A stretch of DNA of 64,000 nucleotides from Bacteroidales bacterium (lineage in GTDB: Bacteria; Bacteroidota; Bacteroidia; Bacteroidales; P3). This document shows positions 1 to 8,939 of the stretch, piece after piece. Made by a program: the position numbers and the translations under genes. The stretch is from the NCBI GenBank assembly GCA_017960475.1, contig JAGCZH010000017.1, positions 42,348 to 106,347 on the forward strand, given 5' to 3'. A model generated the notes under the pieces. The model searched no databases. It was not told the origin of the DNA and saw only the letters and a list, made by a program, of their open reading frames with translations. Within the stretch, counting starts at the first letter, position 1. Each line of letters begins with the position of its first letter.

Positions 1-902
1 CTTTTCAGCAGTACTGTCTTGCCCGCCATATTGGCGCCGGTAACCAGGCATGTGCCTTTGTGTATCTCGATGTCGACAGGTTGGTATCGTTGGTGAAGTT
101 CCTCGTTACGGTGTCTCAGACGAGGGTTCCAAAGGGAAAGATATCGAGTGGAGCCATCCGAGCTCAAGGAGGGTCGCGACAGTTGCCATCTTTTAGCCAT
201 TGTGGCTTTGGCGAGAAGGAAGTCGCCATAGGCCATCTGGTTATGTGCCAATGTCAGGAGTTGAAGGTGTGAATGCAGTTTTTCGGAGAGTTGCTCCAAG
301 ACAAGCCTCTGGATGTCGTTCTGTTTGTCGAGCAAGTCGTTTATTTTTAACTGCATTTCTTTTTTTTCGTCGTTGTCGTCGGCTATTGTGTCGAGGTGAA
401 TCTGCAGCGCTTTGAGTTGCCGTCTGATGTCGGGCAGTTGAGGGTGGTAGCTGTCGTAGATGTAGAAGTGCGGAATATTGGTGCTGTCTGGGTCTAGAAG
501 GCTAAACACGGATTTGGTGTCGGGTAGTCTAAGTATGTCGGCGATGCCTAGTTCGGCGGCGGACTTTGCTGCGATAGTGCAGATATGAGAAAGATTTTTT
601 ATCTCGTAAAGCTCAATCTCGTCGAGAACGGAATGACGTGAGATGTTGGCAAGAGTCCCTGTAAGGTCATGAAGTTGCATGAACTGATGGCGTAGAGTGT
701 CGAGTGCGGGCTTGCGTTCCTCATCGCCTATGACGGCTACCATGCGTTCAATGTTGTCGTATTCACTGAGGAGCGCTTCGGCGTCGGTGAAAAGGTTCTG
801 GTGTAGCATGAGCTGTCTTCCTGATGTCGACATCAGTTCCATATTGTCTATCACATATTGAAAGCCAGGCTCTGTCGATATTTTCTCTTTAAGGGGGATC
901 AT
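1..902 (-). CDS. kamC: KamC, MutS-like ATPase of lysine 5,6-aminomutase reactivation (3' part cut off by window edge)
   Basis: The first 300 residues of a MutS-related ATPase are visible; the gene runs off the left edge. From ATG at 902 (MIPLKEKIST) it shows a helical MutS core-like region and then, near residue 290, a Walker A motif TGANMAGKT of the MutS type (GxNxxGK[ST]). There are no mismatch-recognition domains at the N-terminus, so this is not the repair protein MutS. MutS-related ATPases of this kind, called KamC, lie in lysine-fermentation clusters beside kamB and the kamD/kamE genes for lysine 5,6-aminomutase, where they are annotated as part of a reactivating factor for the B12 enzyme. 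The neighbouring kamB (43 bases upstream) is the main support for KamC. kamD/kamE would be expected just outside the window. The alternative is a generic MutS2-like ATPase. Confidence 0.75.
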   Translation of the reverse strand, partial: MIPLKEKISTEPGFQYVIDNMELMSTSGRQLMLHQNLFTDAEALLSEYDNIERMVAVIGDEERKPALDTLRHQFMQLHDLTGTLANISRHSVLDEIELYEIKNLSHICTIAAKSAAELGIADILRLPDTKSVFSLLDPDSTNIPHFYIYDSYHPQLPDIRRQLKALQIHLDTIADDNDEKKEMQLKINDLLDKQNDIQRLVLEQLSEKLHSHLQLLTLAHNQMAYGDFLLAKATMAKRWQLSRPSLSSDGSTRYLSLWNPRLRHRNEELHQRYQPVDIEIHKGTCLVTGANMAGKTVLLK

Positions 903-944
903 GTGATTATCTGTGGTTCTTGAGGATGAAATTTTTTTTTGAGG

Positions 945-1964
945 CTATCCTTGATAGTTGACTTTCATAACGTCGTATACGGGGAGTTCCAGAGCTTCCG
1001 AAAGGGCTTTGCAGGCCTCTTCGGAATTGAGGCGGAAGCCTTGAGGTGAAGTCGGGTTCAGGCACACGGCAAGCAGATTGGAGCGTTGCAACACACTTAT
1101 CCTTCCGCCACGGCGTATGTAATCATTGTAAACCTCAGGAGAGACAAAGAATTTGGTGAAGTCACGCACAATAAGGTGGGTATGCTCAATGGTACGTTGT
1201 CCGGCAAAATATTTCAGCAGCTTGTCACTCACGGCGCCAGCGGCGAAAAAGGTGGCTCCATATTCGAAGATGTCGGTATTGTTCTTTCCCAACAAGAAAA
1301 CAGAGCTGATGTTGAGGTCGTGTAATTGGTTCTCTTTATCGATAGCCCATAGACCGTTGGCAATGGGGTTTAGCTTTTGTCGTAGGTTGTCGTCAACCTC
1401 ATTGAGAGAGATGAGGCGACAAACAAAGCGAGTGCGTGATATAAGATGGGCAATATTTGTGGACACTGCCGCTCCGGTGGCAAGAATCATGGAGTCTGTC
1501 ACTGTCGGTGACGCCAGCGACAGTCGTGACAAGGCGCCGTCGACAATTGTCAAGGGCACACCTTGCTGGCGGAAACAGTCAATTTGTTCGCGCAACAACC
1601 CTGTTGTCGCCGCTCCGCTTATCAGTATTTTGCCTCTGCAAAGCACTAGACCTGTCACCAGCCTTCCCAGCGAGGTGCTGCGTTGGTCCACATCAATAAT
1701 CTCAGACACCAGACGTCGCTGGCGGTAGTGCTTCTCAGAGGTTATGAAAAGAGTTTGCTCGTAGAGAGTGATCTCTGGTTTTGCGCTGCCATATACGGCA
1801 TCGGTCTGCTCGCCGTCGACACCTATCGATGTTACAGCACATCTATGACCGATTTGATTTAGCCGCTTAAGTATATAGTTGAGACACACTGTCTTGCCGG
1901 TGTTTTTCTCCAATCCTACGATTGAGAGGCTTCGGTGTCGTGTTATCTCCTCTATAAATGGCAT
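945..1964 (-). CDS. kamB: KamB, lysine 5,6-aminomutase reactivase subunit
   Basis: A 339-residue cytosolic protein with an N-terminal P-loop, GLEKNTGKT (about residues 17-25), in the context SIVGLEKNTGKTVCLNYIL. The rest matches my memory of KamB proteins of lysine-fermentation clusters, which sit with the MutS-like KamC next to lysine 5,6-aminomutase. The proposed role is nucleotide-dependent reactivation of the adenosylcobalamin- and PLP-dependent aminomutase; this is family annotation, not shown by the sequence. kamC follows after 43 bases, so the two are probably cotranscribed from the minus promoter at 2104-2111. Divergently transcribed ptb makes butyryl phosphate, the end of the same fermentation route, which supports the assignment. 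Confidence 0.72.
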   Translation of the reverse strand: MPFIEEITRHRSLSIVGLEKNTGKTVCLNYILKRLNQIGHRCAVTSIGVDGEQTDAVYGSAKPEITLYEQTLFITSEKHYRQRRLVSEIIDVDQRSTSLGRLVTGLVLCRGKILISGAATTGLLREQIDCFRQQGVPLTIVDGALSRLSLASPTVTDSMILATGAAVSTNIAHLISRTRFVCRLISLNEVDDNLRQKLNPIANGLWAIDKENQLHDLNISSVFLLGKNNTDIFEYGATFFAAGAVSDKLLKYFAGQRTIEHTHLIVRDFTKFFVSPEVYNDYIRRGGRISVLQRSNLLAVCLNPTSPQGFRLNSEEACKALSEALELPVYDVMKVNYQG

Positions 1965-2103
1965 TTCTGTGTGACTTTGTGTGAAGTGGAAGTTGAAGGA
2001 TTAGTTTTTTTTGCTTAGGGACGCAATGATAAGAAAATGTAAATTGTTGATATGTCAGTACCTGACTATGCTTGATGCTCTTTTTTGAGTCCATTGAGGA
2101 ATG

Positions 2104-2111
2104 CAAAAGTA
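2104..2111 (-). promoter_or_regulatory. Promoter -7 box for kamB-kamC
   Basis: On the minus strand this reads TACTTTTG, a full match to the Bacteroidetes -7 consensus TAnnTTTG. It would start transcription near 2097, about 130 bases before kamB. It lies only about 30 bases from the divergent ptb -7 box, so the two promoters share upstream DNA and could be co-regulated. The -33 element is not clear. Confidence 0.5.
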
Positions 2112-2142
2112 CAAAAAAAACGTAGATGTCACTCTTTTTTTG

Positions 2143-2150
2143 TATCTTTG
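2143..2150 (+). promoter_or_regulatory. Promoter -7 box for ptb
   Basis: TATCTTTG fits TAnnTTTG and lies about 47 bases before the ptb start codon, giving a leader of roughly 40 bases. The flanking T-rich tract is typical of strong promoters in this phylum. No clear TTTG is seen at -33. Confidence 0.5.
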
Positions 2151-2196
2151 TAAGTCTTAAAAATATAGATTTATTAATTAAAAAAATAATACTCAT

Positions 2197-3105
2197 ATGG
2201 TTACAAAGTTAGAACAACTCCTCGAACTGGTGAAAACCAAAGGTAAAAAACGTCTTGCCGTAGCTTATGCAAACGATGCCCATACCATCGGCGCCGTTAG
2301 TTTGGCAATAGACAATGGTATTGTTGACGCCACCTTGGTCGGTGACATTGACACTATCAAGAAGGTTTGTGCCGAGGAGGGTATTAACCCTGACAAATTC
2401 AAACTGGTACAGGAAGCCGACGACAACAAGGCCGGTGCCAAGGCTGTGGAACTCGTCAACAGCGGCGAGGCTGATTTCCTTATGAAGGGTCTCCTCAGCA
2501 CTGACAAGTACATGCGCGCCATCCTTAACAAGGAGAAAGGCCTTATGCCTGGCAAGAAGAATGACATGCTTACCCACATCGCAGTGTTCCAAGTTCCCAA
2601 GTATCACAAACTGCTAGTCTGCTCCGATGTCGCCATCATTCCTGATCCCGATTTCAAACAGAAACAGGCTATGCTTAACTACATTATCAGCACAGCTAAG
2701 AGCCTCGAGATTGCCAAACCTAAGGTTGCCATCATCGCTGCCACCGAACAGGTCAGTGTTGGTATGCGTGCCTGCTCAGAGGGCGCCTGGTTGGGTATGA
2801 TGAGCCAGCGTGGTCAGATCAAGGGAGCTATTGTCGATGGTCCTCTCTCGTTGGACTGCTCTATCGACATGGAAAGCGCTCAGACCAAGAAACTCACCAG
2901 CGAAGTCGCCGGTGACGCTGACGGTCTTCTCTTCCCCAATATCGAGAGCGGTAACGTGTTCTACAAAGCTTGCACTAAATTTGCCGGTGCAGAATTGGCA
3001 TGCATGGTTGTAGGAGCCAAGGTTCCTTGTGTGCTCACCAGCCGTGGTGACAGCATCCAGTCGAAGCTTTACAGCATTGCCCTTGCAGCATTGAATACTA
3101 AATAA
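2197..3105 (+). CDS. ptb: Phosphate butyryltransferase
   Basis: A 302-residue cytosolic enzyme of the phosphate acetyl/butyryltransferase family. It interconverts butyryl-CoA and butyryl phosphate, allowing ATP formation by a butyrate kinase. Family features include the N-terminal KKRLAVAYANDAHTIGAV, the central FLMKGLLSTDKYMRAILN and the C-terminal VPCVLTSRGDS segment. Length fits Ptb (about 300) rather than Pta (about 330 or longer). No butyrate kinase follows; the next gene codes for a PAS protein, so buk must be elsewhere or be replaced. The divergent kamB-kamC genes point to lysine fermentation to butyrate. Codon use is that of a well-expressed gene, and a strong terminator follows. Confidence 0.9.
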   Translation: MVTKLEQLLELVKTKGKKRLAVAYANDAHTIGAVSLAIDNGIVDATLVGDIDTIKKVCAEEGINPDKFKLVQEADDNKAGAKAVELVNSGEADFLMKGLLSTDKYMRAILNKEKGLMPGKKNDMLTHIAVFQVPKYHKLLVCSDVAIIPDPDFKQKQAMLNYIISTAKSLEIAKPKVAIIAATEQVSVGMRACSEGAWLGMMSQRGQIKGAIVDGPLSLDCSIDMESAQTKKLTSEVAGDADGLLFPNIESGNVFYKACTKFAGAELACMVVGAKVPCVLTSRGDSIQSKLYSIALAALNTK

Positions 3106-3129
3106 TTTGTATTCGTTCAAGATGTAATA

Positions 3130-3182
3130 AAAGGTTTAAAAGGTGTCGGTTACCCAATAGTTTCAGCACCTTTTAAACCTTT
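3130..3182 (+). terminator. Terminator after ptb
   Basis: A perfect 16-base inverted repeat (3130-3145 with 3167-3182, beginning AAAGGTTTAAAAGGTG) with a 21-base loop lies 25 bases after the ptb stop. The T-rich sequence after it supports an intrinsic terminator. It separates ptb from the PAS gene at 3216. Confidence 0.75.
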
Positions 3183-3215
3183 GTTTATTTAAATAGCAAA
3201 CCATATTTTTTAGTA

Positions 3216-3581
3216 ATGGACATTTTTTTTGAAGGATTAAAGAATATAGCTATCACCGTGTGCGACGTTGATGGCAATATCCTTGACATGAACCAGCATA
3301 GTGCTGATGTTAATAGCCATGGCAAGAAAATTGTCGGCTACAATTTGATGAATTGTCATCCTGAACCGGCTAAGACCAAACTGAAAGGATTACTTGAGCA
3401 CCAGGAATTGAACGCATATACTATTGAGAAGACTCTTGCCGATGGAAGCAAGGTTAAGAAACTTATCTATCAGACTCCATGGTATAATGAAGATGGATCT
3501 TTCGGCGGTCTTATAGAATATTCGATTGAGATTCCCTTTGAGATGCCTCATTTTGTCCGTCAACCTAAGGGCCAACAATAG
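3216..3581 (+). CDS. Small single-domain PAS protein
   Basis: 121 residues, almost entirely one PAS fold: an opening strand (NIAITVCDVDGNILDMNQ), a middle GYNLMNCHPEP typical of PAS helices, and closing strands with KKLIYQTPWYNEDGSFGGLIEY. No output domain, signal peptide or membrane segment. PAS domains bind small ligands or cofactors, or mediate dimerisation; which applies here cannot be told. It stands alone between terminated ptb and the receptor gene. Small PAS proteins like this occur in gut Bacteroidales and are usually annotated only as PAS sensor proteins. Confidence 0.75.
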   Translation: MDIFFEGLKNIAITVCDVDGNILDMNQHSADVNSHGKKIVGYNLMNCHPEPAKTKLKGLLEHQELNAYTIEKTLADGSKVKKLIYQTPWYNEDGSFGGLIEYSIEIPFEMPHFVRQPKGQQ

Positions 3582-3614
3582 TGACGTCATAAATAATTAT
3601 CGTTCTGATTGAAA

Positions 3615-6188
3615 ATGAGATTTAGATTATTGATACTGATTGCCGTGATGGCATTCTTTTCCAATGTCGCTATGAGTCAAAAAGGCAGAATCAGCGGCAG
3701 GGTTTTTGACAAACAGAGTTCCAAAGCAGTGGAGTATGCCTCGGTGGTTCTTCTCAATCCCCAAGACAGCAGTATGATACACGGTGTTGGCGCAGTGACA
3801 GCCTCTAACGGCACTTTCAGCCTTAACGCACCCTATGGTACTTATCTTGTCAGGGTAACATTTATGGGTTACGCCCCCTATGTGCATAACACAAAAGTCA
3901 TTCTGTCGGAGAAGAACAATCATATTTCTCTCGGCAAGATAGTTATTACGCCAAGTTCAGCCACTCTTGACGCCGTTGTTGTCAAGGCGGAACGTACTAT
4001 GGTAGAATACCAGCTGGACAAACGTGTTATCAATGTCGACAAGAACCTTGTCGCCAACGGCGGCACCGCGACGGACGTGTTGCAGAATGTTCCCAGTGTA
4101 TCTGTCGACAATGATGGCAATGTCAGCCTTCGAGGCTCTTCCAATGTAAAGGTTTTAATCAACGGCCGTCCTTATGAGTTGATGGGTAATGATTTGGAGA
4201 GTCTCCTGGAACAGACTCCGGCGAGCAGTGTGGAAAGTGTAGAGGTTATCACTAACCCATCGGCGAAATATGACCCGGAAGGTATGTCGGGCATAATAAA
4301 CATAAAACTCAAAGACAAGGCCTCGTCGGCCATGGGCCTGAACGGTTCGGCATCGCTTAATCTCGGAACCCCCCTTGCATTCCTCGGCAGGAATTATCCG
4401 TCGCAAATGGACAAAATCATTCCTACTGCGATGGCTACTCTGAATCTTAACTACACAACAGAAAAATACAACCTGTTTTTCGCTCTCGACGGTGGTAGAC
4501 GCAGTCACGGCCATATAGAACACAGCAACATTGAGCGTCTGAGAAACGGAGTGGCATGGTCGCACGACACCAACGACCAATACAGTATAGGGGGCAACAC
4601 TATGGGTAGTGTGAAATTTGGTGGCGAGTATTTTTTCAACGCCAAAAACAGTTTGTTGGCCAGCTATCAGCTGCGTGGCGGCAATCGTCATCATTGGAAC
4701 GATATGTATTCCACCGATTTGCTGACCAATGGGCTTCTGAATTACAACCAGAAAGGTCTAAGTGACAATCGTAATGTAAACCACAGTGTTAATATGCATT
4801 ATACTCACAAGTTTGACAATGATGACCATACGCTTACAGCAGATGCGACTTTCAGCCATCGTCATGTGACAGGAGAGGGCAGTCAGGAACAAATATATAA
4901 TGTCGGACCCGCAGGTGACAGCACCGCCATATGGAACAATTACTATCTGCGTGAGTCGGAGTCGGAGAACCATCATAATGCCTTAAATCTCAAATTGGAC
5001 TATGCTCATCCTTTTGAGTCAGGATGGAAACTGGAGACGGGATATGAAGGTCGTATGGATTGGCCCGACCAAGACGCAAAATATTATCGCACAGACTTCG
5101 ATACGTCGCATAAACTTGATGTGCACCGTTTCGATGCCCTTTCGTCCACACATTTCAACTATACGCAACAGGTGCATGCCGTTTACGCCACCTTTGGCGG
5201 CAAATTGGGAAGCCAGTTGTCGCTTCAGCTGGGGTTACGTGGAGAATATGCCATGACAGATGGCTATGATATCAATCATGAGCAGACAAAAGTGGAGAAA
5301 GAGTATTGGAAACTATATCCAACGCTGCATCTCTCGTATGAAATCAACAAAATGCAGAGTCTGCAGTTCAGCTATAGCCGTCGTGTACGCCGCCCCCACA
5401 TGTGGGACCTGAATCCATACATGAATGTCAGGGAGGGGCAGGAACTCGGCTTTGGCAATCCCAACCTTGATCCTGAGTTCACCAATGCTTTTGAGCTGAG
5501 TTATAATCTTGGGTTTGAAAAGGTTAATTTTTACACATCGGCATATTTCCGCCAAACAAACAATATGATGACCCGTTATGGCTATGTTTGGGACTCGGCG
5601 AGTGCCGCACACTATTCGCCATGGGAACCTTACAACAGTGAATATGATGGCTATTGGGCCTCCACATGGCAGAATCTCAGTCGTGGCTTGAACTATGGTT
5701 TAGAATTAATAGTCGACTGGCAAGTGACTAAATGGTGGAAGGTCAACGTCAGTGTTAATCTTTACGAAAACAGGATAGAAGGTACTGAACTTCTTGACAA
5801 TAAGAGTACCGAGGCGTTCCAAGCCAGTGGTAAGTTCAACAGTTTTATGATGTTGCCTAATGACTGGACCGTTCAGTTCTCAGGTCAATACTGGGCCCCA
5901 TGGCTGGACTTGCAAACGGAGATGTATTCAAACTATTGGTTTGATTTGGCTGTTAAGAAAGATGTTCTCAAGAAACGCGCCACTGTCAACCTCCGAATCG
6001 GGGATATTTTCTGTACAGGGGGCTGGGGTCATGAGACCTTCACAGACCAGCTGAACAGAGTATTACGCTCGAAACGTCTTTCACCATCGGTGACTATCGG
6101 ATTCACATACAAAATCAACAATGGTTTGCGACAGCAACGTTCTGACAACGACATGGAAGAAGAGTCGGACAATGAGATGCAGTTGTAA
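3615..6188 (+). CDS. TonB-dependent-receptor-like outer-membrane beta-barrel protein
   Basis: About 857 residues. A signal peptide (MRFRLLILIAVMAFFSNVAMSQ) is followed by a carboxypeptidase-regulatory-like domain (about 25-110, opening with KGRISGRVFDKQSSKAVEYA), a plug domain (about 120-215, with DVLQNVPSVSVDNDGNVSLRG and VLINGRPYELMG) and a barrel of repeated aromatic strands to the C-terminus. This is the OMP_b-brl_3 type, not SusC: no SusD gene follows. The substrate is unknown. ATG at 3615 is preferred; an in-frame TTG lies two codons upstream. The protein ends in an acidic tail rather than the usual terminal aromatic residue, which is slightly unusual. Confidence 0.85.
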   Translation: MRFRLLILIAVMAFFSNVAMSQKGRISGRVFDKQSSKAVEYASVVLLNPQDSSMIHGVGAVTASNGTFSLNAPYGTYLVRVTFMGYAPYVHNTKVILSEKNNHISLGKIVITPSSATLDAVVVKAERTMVEYQLDKRVINVDKNLVANGGTATDVLQNVPSVSVDNDGNVSLRGSSNVKVLINGRPYELMGNDLESLLEQTPASSVESVEVITNPSAKYDPEGMSGIINIKLKDKASSAMGLNGSASLNLGTPLAFLGRNYPSQMDKIIPTAMATLNLNYTTEKYNLFFALDGGRRSHGHIEHSNIERLRNGVAWSHDTNDQYSIGGNTMGSVKFGGEYFFNAKNSLLASYQLRGGNRHHWNDMYSTDLLTNGLLNYNQKGLSDNRNVNHSVNMHYTHKFDNDDHTLTADATFSHRHVTGEGSQEQIYNVGPAGDSTAIWNNYYLRESESENHHNALNLKLDYAHPFESGWKLETGYEGRMDWPDQDAKYYRTDFDTSHKLDVHRFDALSSTHFNYTQQVHAVYATFGGKLGSQLSLQLGLRGEYAMTDGYDINHEQTKVEKEYWKLYPTLHLSYEINKMQSLQFSYSRRVRRPHMWDLNPYMNVREGQELGFGNPNLDPEFTNAFELSYNLGFEKVNFYTSAYFRQTNNMMTRYGYVWDSASAAHYSPWEPYNSEYDGYWASTWQNLSRGLNYGLELIVDWQVTKWWKVNVSVNLYENRIEGTELLDNKSTEAFQASGKFNSFMMLPNDWTVQFSGQYWAPWLDLQTEMYSNYWFDLAVKKDVLKKRATVNLRIGDIFCTGGWGHETFTDQLNRVLRSKRLSPSVTIGFTYKINNGLRQQRSDNDMEEESDNEMQL

Positions 6189-6205
6189 AAAACACCCTTA
6201 GAGCT

Positions 6206-6628
6206 GTGCTTCAGATCAGAGAAAATAGTGACGGTAGTAAGGATGTCTTCGACATTGTGCGTCACCGGTGGGTTGCATGCAGTCCGGAGGAATTGGTGCG
6301 TCAGCATGTCATTATGGCGTTGCACAATGATTTCGGTTATCCCTTGGAACTTATGCAAGTAGAGGCTAAGATAACCCTCAACGGTATGACTCGACGTTGC
6401 GACATTGTGGTTTACGACAGGAAGGTACAGCCGTGGATGATTGTGGAGTGCAAGAAACAGGGCGTGGCGTTGTCGCAGCGTGTTGTGGACCAGGCATGCA
6501 GGTATAATCTTGTGCTGCGTGTGCCATTCCTATTGCTTGCCAATGGCGTCAATAGCATCTGTTTGAAGGTGGATTCAGACGCAGGCGTTTTGCAGCGTAC
6601 TGGTATTCCCGAATTCCCTCAGTTGTGA
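6206..6628 (+). CDS. Orphan type I restriction enzyme HsdR N-terminal-domain protein
   Basis: 140 residues matching the free-standing HsdR_N_2-type domain common in Bacteroidetes. PD-(D/E)XK-like features are visible: RRCDIVVYDRKVQPWMIVECK has the acidic residue in RCD and the ExK motif in VECK. A QACRYN segment, probably the usual QxxxY, follows. There is no helicase, HsdM or HsdS nearby, so it is not part of an active type I system here. Start is GTG at 6206, 17 bases after the receptor gene; no in-frame ATG exists upstream of the conserved part. It converges with aroK at only 8 bases distance, with no obvious terminator. Confidence 0.75.
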   Translation: MLQIRENSDGSKDVFDIVRHRWVACSPEELVRQHVIMALHNDFGYPLELMQVEAKITLNGMTRRCDIVVYDRKVQPWMIVECKKQGVALSQRVVDQACRYNLVLRVPFLLLANGVNSICLKVDSDAGVLQRTGIPEFPQL

Positions 6629-6636
6629 TGTTATTT

Positions 6637-7179
6637 CTATGGCGATAATATGTTTAGCCTTTCCAGCTCTTCCATTATGTCATCAACATGGAGATGTAGG
6701 GCAGGAATCGCTATGTGTGCTTGAGTATAGTATGGGAGCCGCTCCTCCATCTGACGGCATATAAATGCCCGCTTCTCTTCTATGCTCATACCCGACATTG
6801 ATGGACGTCCTTTGTGGGCCTTGGATATGCGTTCCATGATGTCGTCAACACTCATGGTGAGATGGATGGCGGTACCATGTTTGACAATGAAATCGATGTT
6901 CTCGTCGTTGCAAGGCAGTCCACCTCCCGTGGCCACGACCACATGATCCATATCGGCGGTGCTGAACAGTATCTGACGTTCGATGATACGAAAAGCCTTT
7001 TCACCATAGCGATTGAAAAACATAGGTATGGAGGTGTGGTATTTCTCCTCTATGGCTCGATCTGTATCGAAAAGGCTGTATCCAATTTTCTCGGATAGTT
7101 GCCTTCCCATAGTGCTTTTGCCACTATAGCTGTAGCCTATAAGGTAGATTCGAGAGGTCAGGGTTTTAGTACTTTCCAT
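6637..7179 (-). CDS. aroK: Shikimate kinase
   Basis: 180 residues, a P-loop kinase of the shikimate pathway that phosphorylates shikimate at O3. Walker A is GYSYSGKST (residues 15-23). The shikimate-binding FDTDRAIEEK follows, and ATGGGLPC is the conserved GGG loop. The LID region is around KGRPSMSG with the family arginine. Its ATG lies inside the end of the M23 peptidase gene (22-base overlap), so it is the last gene of the operon descending from 14.4 kb. aroQ at 14.6 kb codes for another step of the same pathway. Confidence 0.92.
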   Translation of the reverse strand: MESTKTLTSRIYLIGYSYSGKSTMGRQLSEKIGYSLFDTDRAIEEKYHTSIPMFFNRYGEKAFRIIERQILFSTADMDHVVVATGGGLPCNDENIDFIVKHGTAIHLTMSVDDIMERISKAHKGRPSMSGMSIEEKRAFICRQMEERLPYYTQAHIAIPALHLHVDDIMEELERLNILSP

Positions 7180-8939
7180 GTTTTTTCGGTGGTGTTGCCT
7201 ACCGCGTCGGTAAGTGAAAAGGTGACGGTGTTGGCGCCTTTATGCATTGTTTTGGCACTTACACATAGAGAAGAGGTCTTGCCGTCGTGCTCGGCGACTT
7301 GCCATTCTCCATTGATGTAGCAATTATAATTGGCCACGCCAGACAGGTTGTCGCTAATCTTAATGACGAGTTTGTTCGTTTTACATGGCTTACCGTCTGT
7401 GAAATTGACCTCTTTGATTGTTGGAGCAGTAGTGTCGAGACTAATGGCGAATCCGCCGAAAGAGTGGCTTTTGGCTTTTAGCCACCCATCTTCTTCTTTT
7501 GTCGGACATGCGCTTTTGTTCTTGCCATTGATGCAGACTATGGTCAGTTTGTCTCTTAAAGCGTCAGGTATTCCTTGGGGTATAGCAAGGGCGACATCTA
7601 TGCTCTGGTGTGGAGGCAAGGCATTGTTGCGCAACCCTGTCCAATGGACAGATGTAAGAACGTTGGATGCTGTTGTTGTGCGATAGATGAGTTCGTCGTT
7701 ATCGTAAATGTTGTAAGGCTCGATATCGAGTGTAAAATCTTCGCGGTCAAGGTGGAAACGTTTGAAGTAGGTGATGGGTATGCCGTTGCTGCGCAGATTG
7801 TCGGAATTGGTCGTCAACTTCGCTGTGGTGTCGGAAATGACAGTGATGGAGCGTGTTGTTGTGTTACCTTTATAGTCGCTGACACGATATTCAAGTTTAT
7901 GTCTTTGGTTGTCATTAAACTCAATATAGCCGTTGTCTTTGAAGGCAATATTGAAGTTGTTGCGGTCGCCACGTAGATGTCGGCTAAGGATATAGTATTC
8001 GCGGTTGCGCTGGTATTGGGCGTAGTCGATAAGAACATTGACAGTGCGAGTCTCTTCGAACATAAAAGTGGGTACTTGGTAGCGATGCAGCAGCTCACCG
8101 TCGACATAGAGCTCTATTCGCTCTATTCCGTTTTTGTTGCGTGACCCACTTTCCATTTGGTCGTAAGTGTATATGCCTGTGTAGAATCGTCCCGCCACAA
8201 TGATCTCTTTTGTTCCCTTGTTTTCGGGGAAGACCTTTAGCTCTGAATTCTTGCCGTTGATAGTTGCCTGTTTGTTGGCGGGATATAATTTGATTCCAGC
8301 AATAGTAGGAGCTATAGGGTCGGAGTAGGTGAGACCGAAATAGAGAGGGTTGATAGTCTGGTCGTTCTCCGCCAAACGTATCTCATAGTGTAGGTGAGGG
8401 CCTGCCGAACCACCGGTGTTGCCAGTGAGAGCCACCAACTGCCCTTTTTTCACTTTGATTGAGTCTTTAGGCAAGTCGATATCAAAAGCATAGACGTGGT
8501 TGCTGTACTGATAGTCCTCAACGAAACGGCCTATGGCGCCGCAGAATTGGCTCAGGTGCATATAGACGGTGCGATAGCCGTCGGGGTGGGTTATGTAGAG
8601 CACTTTGCCACCTCCCCATGCGGAGATGTTGATACGACTAACATACCCGTCGTTGGGGGCATAGACTTTCTCGCCTTCTTTCCCGTTGGTGCGCAGGTCT
8701 AATCCTGAATGGAAGTGGTTGGGACGTATCTCAGCGAAGCATCCAGCAAGCGACATGGGAAGAGATATGGGCATGGCAGTATAGTTGCTGTTGCTCAACG
8801 TCGCGCTTATGTTTTTTTGTCCGTTAGCAGCGTTGGTCAAAAAGGAGTCTATCTGAGCTTTGACAGAACAAAGAGCTGTAATAGATAAGAACAGGCATAG
8901 AGTTTTTATAATAGAGGATTTCATTGGATCAAGTCTCAT
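7158..8939 (-). CDS. M23 family metallopeptidase (LytM-like murein hydrolase), secreted
   Basis: 593 residues. After an N-terminal signal (core IIKTLCLFLSITALCSVKA) comes a zinc peptidase domain: HSGLD (His77, Asp81) and HLH (182-184) in GPHLHYEIR are the LytM zinc and catalytic motifs. The remaining 400 residues are beta-rich, with segments resembling Ig-like modules, probably for wall or protein binding. The first ATG (8939) overlaps the recN stop as ATGA; a second in-frame ATG at 8924 gives a more usual signal peptide, so the start is uncertain by five residues. It likely acts in the periplasm on peptidoglycan cross-links. Confidence 0.88.
   Translation of the reverse strand: MRLDPMKSSIIKTLCLFLSITALCSVKAQIDSFLTNAANGQKNISATLSNSNYTAMPISLPMSLAGCFAEIRPNHFHSGLDLRTNGKEGEKVYAPNDGYVSRINISAWGGGKVLYITHPDGYRTVYMHLSQFCGAIGRFVEDYQYSNHVYAFDIDLPKDSIKVKKGQLVALTGNTGGSAGPHLHYEIRLAENDQTINPLYFGLTYSDPIAPTIAGIKLYPANKQATINGKNSELKVFPENKGTKEIIVAGRFYTGIYTYDQMESGSRNKNGIERIELYVDGELLHRYQVPTFMFEETRTVNVLIDYAQYQRNREYYILSRHLRGDRNNFNIAFKDNGYIEFNDNQRHKLEYRVSDYKGNTTTRSITVISDTTAKLTTNSDNLRSNGIPITYFKRFHLDREDFTLDIEPYNIYDNDELIYRTTTASNVLTSVHWTGLRNNALPPHQSIDVALAIPQGIPDALRDKLTIVCINGKNKSACPTKEEDGWLKAKSHSFGGFAISLDTTAPTIKEVNFTDGKPCKTNKLVIKISDNLSGVANYNCYINGEWQVAEHDGKTSSLCVSAKTMHKGANTVTFSLTDAVGNTTEKTWKVLKP

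Noticed and set aside
1..902. Reading the truncated gene as the mismatch-repair protein MutS
   Set aside because: The N-terminal mismatch-recognition and connector domains are missing, and kamB is directly upstream, so KamC fits better.
1867..2196. 109-codon minus-strand frame upstream of and overlapping kamB
   Set aside because: It runs through the divergent promoter region and into kamB in another frame; composition is non-coding.
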